A stretch of 64,000 nucleotides of DNA from Mucilaginibacter gotjawali. GTDB taxonomy: Bacteria > Bacteroidota > Bacteroidia > Sphingobacteriales > Sphingobacteriaceae. The notes under the pieces were generated by a model that did no database searches, was not told the DNA's origin, and saw only the letters and a program-made list of their open reading frames with translations. Below are positions 7,972-14,962 of the stretch, in pieces. Made by a program: the position numbers and the translations under genes. The DNA is taken from assembly GCF_002355435.1 (NCBI RefSeq), contig NZ_AP017313.1:4588001-4652000 (forward strand). Reading direction: 5' to 3'. The number at the start of each line of letters is the position of its first letter. The stretch's first letter is position 1.

Positions 7972-8232
7972 ATTTAAAGCATCTTTCCATTTTTTATAGG
8001 TGCCGGCCATACAATGCCCGCAAGGCCGGTAGCCCATTTCAATTGCTTCTGTTTCCAAACAAAAGAAAACCCGGTTCGCAGGCTTCATCCTTTTACCGGC
8101 TGAGCAATTCAATGTACCATATATTTTCAGCTTTACGTTGCCGGCAAAGGTTATTTCCTTTTTATCGAGCAGTATTTTTAAATTCCTGCTGCGTTTAAAC
8201 GCTGTATCGCCTAATGAAGTATGCCTGATCAT
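7951..8232 (-). CDS. Ada-type metal-binding domain protein
   Basis: The 93-residue protein matches the Ada metal-binding domain: YGTLNC (Cys43), then KPANRVFF and GYRPCGHC (Cys71, Cys74). In E. coli Ada, four cysteines bind zinc and one (Cys38) accepts a methyl from phosphotriesters. Here the position of Cys38 is Gly39, so the methyl-acceptor residue seems absent and only three of the four ligands are kept; Cys58 is an extra. It is thus more likely a DNA-binding or zinc-binding relative than a methyl acceptor. Its ATG overlaps the stop of the upstream oxygenase gene (ATGA), and an Ada-like gene lies next, suggesting an alkylation-response group. Its last residues come from a repeat. Confidence 0.8.
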   Translation of the reverse strand: MIRHTSLGDTAFKRSRNLKILLDKKEITFAGNVKLKIYGTLNCSAGKRMKPANRVFFCLETEAIEMGYRPCGHCMAGTYKKWKDALNKLIKLD

Positions 8233-8933
8233 GCCGCGTCATGAAAAATAATACCCAGTGTATGCCGGATACCTGCCGTAAGTTCACTTACGCCATGTTT
8301 CATGTTTACACGGTGGTAGCCTTTGCTCCCATTTACAGGCCTGAAATTGGTGGTAAACAGCAGCATATCACCTTTTTTTGGCTTTAGCACAATCGCTTTT
8401 GATTGTGCCCGGGGCCTTTGCTCCACCAGCACAAATTCGCCACCTTCGTAGTCTTCACCCGGTTCATTTAAAAACAAAACCAGTTGTATCGGAAAATACA
8501 CATCGCCATAAAGGTCCTGGTGCAAGGTGTTATACCCCCCTTGCTGTATCGCAATATTAGCGGCGTAGGCCTATTGACCGCTGACATGGCAAAGCTCCAG
8601 CAATTCCGACAAACTCCCGGGAAATTGTTTATCGATGTTTAAAACACGCATCCAGTTATTGGCAATAGGCGCCAGTTTTGGGTAAACGCATTCCCTTAAT
8701 TGTTGTACCAATGCCGGCAGGGGGTATTGAAAATATTTGTATTCGCCCAAACCATAACCATGATGCTCCATTATGATCGTTTTTCGGTATAAATTCCCGC
8801 TGCAATACTGATTAATAAGTTCATCGCAATCAGCGCCCGATAAAACATTGGACGCAGCGGCATACCCTTTTTTGTGCATATCTTCCGTTATGCGGGCCCA
8901 ATCCAGCAAGGCAATTCTTTCTCTTATATCCAT
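8229..8933 (-). pseudogene. 2OG-Fe(II) oxygenase, interrupted by a stop from two compensating frameshifts
   Basis: Residues 1-120 (MDIRERIALLDW to LCHVSGQ) end at TAG 8571-8573; the same frame resumes with GGYNTLHQDLYGD to IIFHDAA. The second half holds the Fe/2OG pattern: HxD (HQD), the distal His region (RHTLG) and a GGEF strand. Between 8541 and 8572 the expected protein appears in the +1 frame (RPTPLILRYSK), so one extra base near the stop and one missing base in the six-C run 8535-8540 explain the break. Intact homologues of about 235 residues are common near Ada and alkylation-repair genes. It is either a real pseudogene or two sequence errors. The downstream Ada-type gene overlaps its end. 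Confidence 0.8.
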
Positions 8934-8995
8934 CTTTACTATTCAGAAAACAAATAATCAACCTAATATAACGTAGTCAACCTAATCAACCAATT

Positions 8996-9844
8996 TTAAC
9001 CAACCAAACTCAACTGTGCCGCTTCCCAGCCAATGATGGCTGTTTTACGGGTAGCGCCCCAATGGTATTGGCCAAATTCTCCGGTTGATTTGATGACCCT
9101 GTGGCAGGGGATCAAAAATGCTACCGGGTTATCACCCACCGCGCTGCCGACGGCCCTGCTCGCAGTTGGCTGGTGAATGGCTTTTGCTACCGATGAATAA
9201 GTCGATAAACCGCCAACCGGGATATTCAGCAAGGCTTCCCAAACCTTCAACTGAAAATTGGTGCCCTTTAAATGCAATTTAATATTGGATAAATGCGACC
9301 AGTCGTTTTTGAAAATAAACAGGGCATCCTGCTGAAGGACGTCAACCATTTGGCTGTAGCTGGCATTAGGAAACTGTGCATGCAATTGGCTAAATGCATC
9401 GTCCCTGTCATCAGCAAATGCCATATAGCAAATGCCTTTGAGCGTTGATGCCACGATGATATTGCCAAACGGACTTTCGGCAAAGCTGTAATTAATATGG
9501 AGCGATTTACCGCCATTTTTATACTCTGCCGGTGTCATCCCTTCAATATTAATAAACAGGTCGTGTAAGCGGCCTGTACCGGAAAGGCCGGTTTCAAAGG
9601 CAGTATCAAATAAGGTGGCCTGGTCGTTTTTTAAGATTCCTTTGGCATAATCCAGGCTTAAATATTGAAGGAACTTTTTGGGGCTGATACCGGCCCAGTC
9701 GGTAAATAAACGCTGAAAATGGAAGGGGCTTAGGTTTACCTTTTCGGCCACCAAATCCAGGTTGGGTTGTTCCTTAAAATTTTGTTTTATATAATTTATT
9801 GCCTCAGCAATGCGCTCGTAATTGATACTTTCCTGTGTGCTCAT
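8996..9844 (-). CDS. Ada-like regulator/methylated-DNA-protein-cysteine methyltransferase
   Basis: The 282-residue protein fuses an AraC-type helix-turn-helix domain (about residues 10-105; VNLSPFHFQRLF, GMTPAEY) to an O6-alkylguanine methyltransferase domain (about 115-282). The methyl-acceptor motif is PCHRVI with Cys247; STYSSVA and SRAVGSAVGDNP fit the DNA-binding and asparagine-hinge parts. It lacks the Ada N-terminal metal-binding domain, which in this locus is a separate gene (7951-8232). The expected role is repair of O6-methylguanine and perhaps control of the neighbours. I start at MSTQES (9844) rather than seven codons upstream because homologues start near there. Confidence 0.9.
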   Translation of the reverse strand: MSTQESINYERIAEAINYIKQNFKEQPNLDLVAEKVNLSPFHFQRLFTDWAGISPKKFLQYLSLDYAKGILKNDQATLFDTAFETGLSGTGRLHDLFINIEGMTPAEYKNGGKSLHINYSFAESPFGNIIVASTLKGICYMAFADDRDDAFSQLHAQFPNASYSQMVDVLQQDALFIFKNDWSHLSNIKLHLKGTNFQLKVWEALLNIPVGGLSTYSSVAKAIHQPTASRAVGSAVGDNPVAFLIPCHRVIKSTGEFGQYHWGATRKTAIIGWEAAQLSLVG

Positions 9845-9864
9845 GATTTGATTATTTAACAACA

Positions 9865-9872
9865 CAAATGTA
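9865..9872 (-). promoter_or_regulatory. Candidate -7 element for the Ada-like gene
   Basis: On the minus strand TACATTTG matches TAnnTTTG exactly and lies 20 bases before the start at 9844, giving a short leader. No -33 box was identified at standard spacing. Confidence 0.4.
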
Positions 9873-10031
9873 CCCGTGCGCCGCGGGGGATAAAACCCGG
9901 TTCTTGCTTTGTTTGACTATGATTTTTCGTTAGTAATTTATTTTTAACGGAACTCAAGATGGCTTCGCCGTTCGTAAGATTTTTAGGATTATAAGATTAT
10001 AATTGGCTGTCACGCTAACTTAATCAACCAA

Positions 10032-10838
10032 TCAACTAAACTCATCCGAAATAGCCATACTTCGCTCTACCCCTGCTTCCACTGCCTGCAATAAATCCCT
10101 GTTTTTTCTAAGATTGATTAATATCGCTTCCGTAATTCCGCCGGGCGTTGCCATTTTATGCACATAATCTTCGGCGTCCTTGTCTGATGCAAATTCAGGA
10201 ATTACGCCTTTCGCCCATACATAAAGCTGCCGGATGACGGCATAACCCGGCTTCAAATCTTCGAACTCACTTTCAACATCAATTCCAATCTTTTTAGCCA
10301 GGACAAGCGCCGCGGGCAAACAAACCCCAACGGTAAAATAATGCAATTCCTGCTCATTGTTCAAAATCATCGGGGTAAATCCGCTTGTTGTAATGATCCG
10401 GTTCACTGTTTCATTAAACGGGCAAATGGCAGCCATTGCCTTATTTTGGCGGATGGTATCGGGTCCGCTCGTCATGATCCTGCATACGTTTTTACCGAAA
10501 ACCTTTTGCAGGCTGGCTAAGGGAATGCCCGCCATCCCCGATACAAACAAAGTATTCTCACCGATTAATGTTATCCTGAAATCAATAAAGCTTTGAGGAC
10601 GAATGAATATAAACACAAGATCCGCAGCCATGCACAATTCTTCAACTGGCACCACCTGATCCGATAGACCAAAGCCTTCAATTGTTTTTTTGGTGTGAGG
10701 ACTGCCCTTAAAGGAGATAAACAGGTTTTGAACAGGTAAAAAGGACCTGATGAAAACCTGCGCCATCGTCAACCCCAGTTGACCAGCGCCTATAATGCCG
10801 ATCTTTAAATCAGGAAGTTGCTTTTTTCCTAAGGGCAT
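10032..10838 (-). CDS. Pyrroline-5-carboxylate reductase-like (ProC/F420-type) oxidoreductase
   Basis: The 268-residue product opens with a Rossmann nucleotide-binding motif (KIGIIGAGQLGLTMA, about residues 12-26), continues with the ProC-like FVSGMAGIPLASLQ and ends with the dimerisation-domain signature MATPGGITEA (about 227-236), equivalent to the ProC TSPGGTT region. ProC makes proline from P5C with NAD(P)H. The sequence is divergent from canonical ProC, so a role in proline synthesis is not certain; it may act on another imine or be a paralogue. No neighbouring proline gene is seen. It is followed by a repeat-type spacer and then ppnP upstream on the same strand. Confidence 0.72.
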   Translation of the reverse strand: MPLGKKQLPDLKIGIIGAGQLGLTMAQVFIRSFLPVQNLFISFKGSPHTKKTIEGFGLSDQVVPVEELCMAADLVFIFIRPQSFIDFRITLIGENTLFVSGMAGIPLASLQKVFGKNVCRIMTSGPDTIRQNKAMAAICPFNETVNRIITTSGFTPMILNNEQELHYFTVGVCLPAALVLAKKIGIDVESEFEDLKPGYAVIRQLYVWAKGVIPEFASDKDAEDYVHKMATPGGITEAILINLRKNRDLLQAVEAGVERSMAISDEFS

Positions 10839-10877
10839 AAATTATCAACCTAAATAAACATTAAAAAATGCCTGGTA

Positions 10878-11156
10878 CTATCCGTAATAGCAGATATAAG
10901 CTACGTCACTTTCGCACAATACATCAAATTTGGTATCCGCCGGGATATGCAACACTTCATCAACCCCGGTTTTAACCCAATCTTTTCCGGGTAACCTGGT
11001 GCCGAAAACACCGGATATGATCTTAATTGTTTCCTTTGCGGTGGCACCGAACTGGTAAGTGCCTGCCTGCATTACGCCTACGGTAGCGTATCCTTTTTCT
11101 GTTTCTAAGCCCAGGCTTTGCACATTGCCTTCAAAATAGGTATTGTGTTTAATCAT
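10878..11156 (-). CDS. ppnP: Pyrimidine/purine nucleoside phosphorylase
   Basis: The 92-residue protein matches PpnP (formerly DUF1255/YaiE): small cupin fold, with the N-terminal MIKHNTYFEGNVQSLG, the core KIISGVFGTRLPG and the C-terminal SDVAYICYYG all in family positions. PpnP cleaves many nucleosides with phosphate to a base and ribose-1-phosphate in the cytoplasm. Length is typical (about 93-105). It lies on the same strand as the ProC-like gene with a ~40-bp gap, but no functional link is evident. Confidence 0.92.
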   Translation of the reverse strand: MIKHNTYFEGNVQSLGLETEKGYATVGVMQAGTYQFGATAKETIKIISGVFGTRLPGKDWVKTGVDEVLHIPADTKFDVLCESDVAYICYYG

Positions 11157-11215
11157 CGTTTTAATTTTATGTAAATATAGTTTCCCGGAAATAGATATGG
11201 ATACCCGATTTTAAA

Positions 11216-11749
11216 TTAGGCAGGTTTCCCCATCTTCACGATGCCCAAAACTTCGCCATCAGGCAATGGGGCGTCAATCCTTTCAATCGCCTCATACCCC
11301 ATTACGGTATAAAGCGGTACGCCCGGCAAAGTTGCGCCCAATTCAAAACTGGTAAAGCCATTTTCTTTCGCGGCGGCCTCGCAAACATTGATGATCAGCG
11401 TCCCTATCCCCTGCCGGGCATAATCCGGGTGCACAAAAAATGCGCGGATGCGGGCGGCATCTTGCTTTGGGTCGAGTAAAGGATCTTCAATTTCTTTATG
11501 CTGATCGCCGCCGTAGAGTGTATTGCGCCTGCTCCATCCGCCACAGCCAACTATTTTTCCATCCAATTCAGCAATGTAGTAGGTACCGTCAGTAACCAAC
11601 TGGGTATCTACGCCAAAAACATATTTGATGGCGCTTTCAATCTGGCCGGGGGTATAATACGCGGTACTTAATCCCCTAACCGATAGCACGATCATTGCAT
11701 TCAGCGCAGGGATATCAGCAAACGTGGCGAGGCGGGTGGTAAGTGGCAT
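11216..11749 (-). CDS. GNAT family N-acetyltransferase
   Basis: The 177-residue protein has the GNAT fold. The acceptor side includes GKIVGCGGWSRR (about residues 65-76), and the acetyl-CoA loop is RAFFVHPDYARQGIGTLIIN, with the Q/R-x-x-G-x-G/A type signature RQGIG (about 117-121). The C-terminal FELGATLPGVPLYTVMGYEAIER shows the usual beta-strand and GY motif. The substrate is unknown. Length is normal for a single domain. It is separated from the MORN gene by a large folded palindromic element. Confidence 0.88.
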   Translation of the reverse strand: MPLTTRLATFADIPALNAMIVLSVRGLSTAYYTPGQIESAIKYVFGVDTQLVTDGTYYIAELDGKIVGCGGWSRRNTLYGGDQHKEIEDPLLDPKQDAARIRAFFVHPDYARQGIGTLIINVCEAAAKENGFTSFELGATLPGVPLYTVMGYEAIERIDAPLPDGEVLGIVKMGKPA

Positions 11750-11795
11750 TTATTGGGTAGTTTTTCAAAGAATATATTTAAAGCGATAATTAGCT

Positions 11796-11990
11796 GAAAC
11801 TTTCTTACCCTCTTTGCCGATTTCGGCAGAGAGGGTCGACCAGCGTAGCGAAGTCGTGGTGAGTCAACTCGCCGCCATGCATTGGCGGTAATGTCCGCAG
11901 GGTTGACTCACCCGAACGTCGCTACGCCTGCCCGCGGCAGGCAGGCTCGTTCACCCTCTCTTTTGCAGGCAAAAAAGAGGGTTAGCTTCA
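11796..11990. repeat. Nested, branched palindromic element
   Basis: About 195 bp fold on themselves in layers. Outer arms 11796-11818 and 11968-11990 pair around ACCCTC/GAGGGT. Next are GCGTAGCGA (11843-11851) with TCGCTACGC (11919-11927), then GTGAGTCAAC (11859-11868) with GTTGACTCAC (11902-11911), then an apical CCGCCA/TGGCGG hairpin (11872-11888). A side hairpin CCTGCC/GGCAGG is at 11927-11941. The many matched layers argue against chance. There is no gene inside. It may be a non-autonomous mobile element or a structured RNA. Confidence 0.8.
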
Positions 11991-12034
11991 ATTTTTTTAT
12001 GGCACCCCGTTTTTGCTCCGTCATTATAAAGATA

Positions 12035-12430
12035 TTAAGGATTATACTTCTTCGTTTTTGTTAAATTCCCTGCTTTATCCCAGGTTTTCCATTCCCCTAT
12101 TTTCTTTTCGCCAATATATTCACCCGAATCAAATAAACCGCCTTCGGCATGATAGCGCTCCCAAATTCCGGCTCTTTCGCCGTTATTAAAGGAGCCGGTT
12201 TGCATCAGGACGCCGGTTTCGCGATACCATTTCCAGGGGCCATCCATCTGGTCGTTAACAAAATTGCCGATGGCTCTAAGTCCTCCGCTTAAAAAATAAT
12301 ATTTCCACTCGCCGGTTTTGCTGCCATGTACATATCTGCCTTCCGCGCTTACTTTGCCATCTTTAAAATATTCCTTTACCGGGCCATGCAGTAATTGCCC
12401 GTTGGCATCGCGTTTATTACTGTTCATCAT
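12035..12430 (-). CDS. MORN-repeat protein, YwqK-like
   Basis: The 131-residue protein is built of MORN-type repeats of about 20-23 residues with the pattern G-x-W/Y-x-x-Y/W-x-x-x-G-x-L: HGPVKEYFKDGKVSAEGRY, TGEWKYYFLSGGLRAIGNF, DGPWKWYRETGVLMQTGSF, AGIWERYHAEGGLFDSGEY and IGEWKTWDKAGNL. Such proteins are often annotated YwqK-family antitoxin in Bacteroidota, but that name comes from a B. subtilis operon and no toxin is next to it here. No signal peptide is present, so it is probably cytoplasmic. The start could also be the second Met, 3 bp downstream. Confidence 0.8.
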   Translation of the reverse strand: MMNSNKRDANGQLLHGPVKEYFKDGKVSAEGRYVHGSKTGEWKYYFLSGGLRAIGNFVNDQMDGPWKWYRETGVLMQTGSFNNGERAGIWERYHAEGGLFDSGEYIGEKKIGEWKTWDKAGNLTKTKKYNP

Positions 12431-12526
12431 AGATTATTATTCGGTTAGATTTGACAACTCTTGACGAATTGTCAAATCTCTTTTTAAACATTAGAAAGTT
12501 GGTAATCTTTGCATGATGAAATAAAA

Positions 12527-13591
12527 TTAATAAAACTCTTCCCTTATTTCTATCAAAATATCTTCTGCTTTTTTAAGATCGGGGTATTCGGGCAAATCGG
12601 ACTTTTTGTATAATCCCTTTATCTTCTCCATCTTTTCTTCCACCATATTCATTAAATCGTCAAACTCAAATATGCCGCTGCGTATTTTCAGCAAGAACTC
12701 GCGGTCTTCTCTATGTACTATTACCTGGTTATATAAAGCTATCTCTTCCGCCATATTTAACAACCTGAATGTGTGCATCATGTTTTTGGCGTCATAGCTC
12801 TTGCCATGTGATAGCGTACTTTCATAACGCGCCTGGTTTCGCTTTTCTTCCCATTCCCTATATTCTTTGTACTCTTTACAATAGGTTGAATAGCCATCTT
12901 TATTAAAATTCATTGTCGCCAATGGTTCAATATTTTCAGGTACGGAACTCAACTGAACGTCGTCCGAATCTCGCCCGGAAACTATCCCTTTAAACCAGCT
13001 ACCACCTGACAGTTGCTTTTGATGGTATAGTAAATAAACATTTCTGAAATGATCCAAATTAACCAAGCCACAATCTTCCTGAACAAGATTATTTTCTTTC
13101 AACCATGAAATTAACGGCACACTTCCATTTTTGTAAATTACATAACAAAAATCCAGAACAGATTTCCGTGCGTTTGCCATTGGTTTATTGATCTTTTTAT
13201 TCAAACCCCTTGCTTTCCTGATTTGTGTCTGGGCATAACCGGCAAATGTATCAAGGCATAATTTTGACAAAAAGTCGGACGGCTTTATCTTATCCATTAA
13301 AGGATGCTTGTAGAGCACACAATCAGCGGGGGTGTTCAACAACTCGAGGATATTCGGATTGTTTTTTGTTAATAGCTCCAGAAATCGTTTAATCTCAAAA
13401 TAAACTTCATCATTACTATCATTTGATACCTGCTCGCAGGATTCAAAACCATACAATTCCTTTTTTGGCAGGATAAAAATGCCCTTCTTATCAATATCAG
13501 AGCCTGGCAAATTCAGATTGTAAGCCCGACTTCCACTGATACAATCCAAAAGGATAAATTCCCGTTGTTGTTGTAACTGGGCAAAATTCAT
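12527..13591 (-). CDS. RlaP-like nucleotidyltransferase (PF10127-type), longer paralogue
   Basis: The 354-residue product has a pol-beta-type nucleotidyltransferase core at its N-terminus: Gly20-Ser21 (ISGSRAYNLN) followed by Asp32 and Asp34 (GSDIDKKG), the metal-binding pair. A helical C-terminal half follows (about residues 130-354). This fits the predicted nucleotidyltransferase group (COG3541/RlaP) that has been linked by others to RNA ligases and RNA repair. No ligase is next to it. It overlaps by four bases (ATGA) the end of a second, shorter paralogue upstream, so the pair is translationally coupled. Substrate and product are unknown. Confidence 0.75.
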   Translation of the reverse strand: MNFAQLQQQREFILLDCISGSRAYNLNLPGSDIDKKGIFILPKKELYGFESCEQVSNDSNDEVYFEIKRFLELLTKNNPNILELLNTPADCVLYKHPLMDKIKPSDFLSKLCLDTFAGYAQTQIRKARGLNKKINKPMANARKSVLDFCYVIYKNGSVPLISWLKENNLVQEDCGLVNLDHFRNVYLLYHQKQLSGGSWFKGIVSGRDSDDVQLSSVPENIEPLATMNFNKDGYSTYCKEYKEYREWEEKRNQARYESTLSHGKSYDAKNMMHTFRLLNMAEEIALYNQVIVHREDREFLLKIRSGIFEFDDLMNMVEEKMEKIKGLYKKSDLPEYPDLKKAEDILIEIREEFY

Positions 13592-14343
13592 AATGCGATG
13601 TATTTGCGAAAAACAGCATTCAATTCACCTGCAGGCTGATGGTTAGAGGGTATTTGCCCCATTAATTCTTTGCACATTGTCAAAGTTGCATTTAACCAAT
13701 CATCCAAAACAGGGAAAGGTTTAATTAGCTTTTTTTCATCGCTTACCGCCTTCAGTTTCAGCAGTTCGTCAATATCCCTTTGGAAAAATTTATCATCAAC
13801 CAGCACCCGCAATGCACCAAACTCCATTGGCGGAACGGTTTGCCTTTCGACTATCCATTTACAGGCTAATGCCGACCTCAATGCATAAAAATAACGTTTC
13901 ATTTTTATCTGGTCGCCTTGCAAATCGTCATTAACTGTATTAATTGCCATCGATAAATAATGATTACCAGCGGCCCTTAATGAAAAGTATTTGGGCATTA
14001 ATTGTTGCAATTCAGGTGCTAAACCCGATTCATCCATATAAACTATCGGCGATTGTAGCCATTCATATAGCGGTCCGTTCGATTTTAAAAATAGTTTCAG
14101 CGCTTTTTTAACATCCCATCCACCAATATCAAGCACTTCATTAACAGGTAAATCAATAACATCGCCGATTTCATGAATGCTGAGGTAGTCATTGGTCGTC
14201 CTGGCGTAAATAAAACGAACGTCAAAGTCGCTGTCAGGCGATGGAAATCCCCAAGCCCTGCTGCCAGATTCACAGGCATATAAAATCCTGATATGATTTT
14301 CCTTTTCTAATTCGCGTAATTTTTCTTTTATAATTTCGAGCAT
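13588..14343 (-). CDS. RlaP-like nucleotidyltransferase (PF10127-type), shorter paralogue
   Basis: This 251-residue protein is the canonical-length member of the pair. The nucleotidyltransferase signature is Gly27-Ser28 (CESGSRAWGF) and Asp39/Asp41 (DSDFDVRFIY). The rest matches the family's helical region (GNHYLSMA, KRYFYALRSALACKWI, about 150-175). It is the first gene of a two-gene unit with the longer paralogue downstream. The two may form a heteromer or act on different RNAs; that is inference. No toxin-like HEPN gene is next to it, which argues against a MNT-HEPN system. Confidence 0.78.
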   Translation of the reverse strand: MLEIIKEKLRELEKENHIRILYACESGSRAWGFPSPDSDFDVRFIYARTTNDYLSIHEIGDVIDLPVNEVLDIGGWDVKKALKLFLKSNGPLYEWLQSPIVYMDESGLAPELQQLMPKYFSLRAAGNHYLSMAINTVNDDLQGDQIKMKRYFYALRSALACKWIVERQTVPPMEFGALRVLVDDKFFQRDIDELLKLKAVSDEKKLIKPFPVLDDWLNATLTMCKELMGQIPSNHQPAGELNAVFRKYIAL

Positions 14344-14467
14344 ATAGTCGCAATTTACAACAATCCAACTATTGTCCGAGCCTGGATGAAATGGATTTTG
14401 GGGATTAATTGGATTTATATAAATAGAAAGGATTGTGAAAACTTATATTGGGCCAGCTTTAAAGCCC

Positions 14468-14824
14468 TTACGTTTCCGCCATACGTTGAGAGGAGGGCTT
14501 AAAATTATCATTCCAAAAATCCAAGTAATATATCCGATAAGTTTTAGCCTCTACAAGAAATCTATGATGGGGTACAAGGTTTACCCCATTGTATTCGGAA
14601 ACAGCTACATGGTAACAATTATCCAAATCCCCGGCCTTATTTTCAATATATATGATGTAAGGCCTACCTTTTTTAGTCATGTATTTATTATCAGCAACAA
14701 TTTCGGGCAAGTTTGTTATCAGTCGGACAATTTTTCGTTCCGTTTTATTGGCGGGCAAATCCTGTGATCCGGCTGGGGTTACAATAACGATAAGGGAAAA
14801 GGCAAGGGAAATTAAAATTTTCAT
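14468..14824 (-). CDS. Exported small protein, unknown
   Basis: I do not recognise a family. The 118-residue product has a signal peptide (MKILISLAFSLIVIVTPAGS, cleavage near AGS-Q) and a mature part of about 98 residues with mixed beta character (RPYIIYIENKAG, NCYHVAVSEYNG, RIYYLDFWND), a single Cys and no membrane helix. It is probably periplasmic. It is a lone minus-strand gene, divergent from guaA, and its end is preceded on that side by the nucleotidyltransferase pair 124 bp away. Confidence 0.6.
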   Translation of the reverse strand: MKILISLAFSLIVIVTPAGSQDLPANKTERKIVRLITNLPEIVADNKYMTKKGRPYIIYIENKAGDLDNCYHVAVSEYNGVNLVPHHRFLVEAKTYRIYYLDFWNDNFKPSSQRMAET

Positions 14825-14875
14825 ACTGATTAATTACCTAAAACTAATGCTTATTTGAGAATTCTATAGCATATG

Positions 14876-14950
14876 TTTCAAAAAATCCGAAATCCAAAAT
14901 TCGAAACCCGAAATTCTCACATCTCATATCTCACATCTCAAATCTAATCT
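14876..14950. repeat. Locally iterated spacer before guaA
   Basis: The gap first repeats a word like TCCGAAATCCAAAATTCGAA and then TCTCACATCTCATATCTCAC. This is direct iteration of two words rather than a long inverted repeat. The guaA -7 element lies at its end. Confidence 0.55.
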
Positions 14951-14951
14951 C

Positions 14952-14959
14952 TATCTTTG
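14952..14959 (+). promoter_or_regulatory. Candidate -7 element abutting guaA
   Basis: TATCTTTG matches TAnnTTTG and ends three bases before the guaA ATG. If used, transcription would begin at or within the first codons, giving a leaderless message. The alternative is that the true promoter is further upstream and this match is fortuitous. Confidence 0.4.
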
Positions 14960-14962
14960 CCC

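Noticed and set aside
11882..12064. A 60-codon plus-strand frame between the GNAT and MORN genes
   Set aside because: It lies inside the nested palindromic element and ends in the MORN gene; no protein features.
12035..12430. Calling the MORN protein a true antitoxin
   Set aside because: The YwqK name is inherited from annotation. No toxin gene is adjacent and MORN repeats have many roles.
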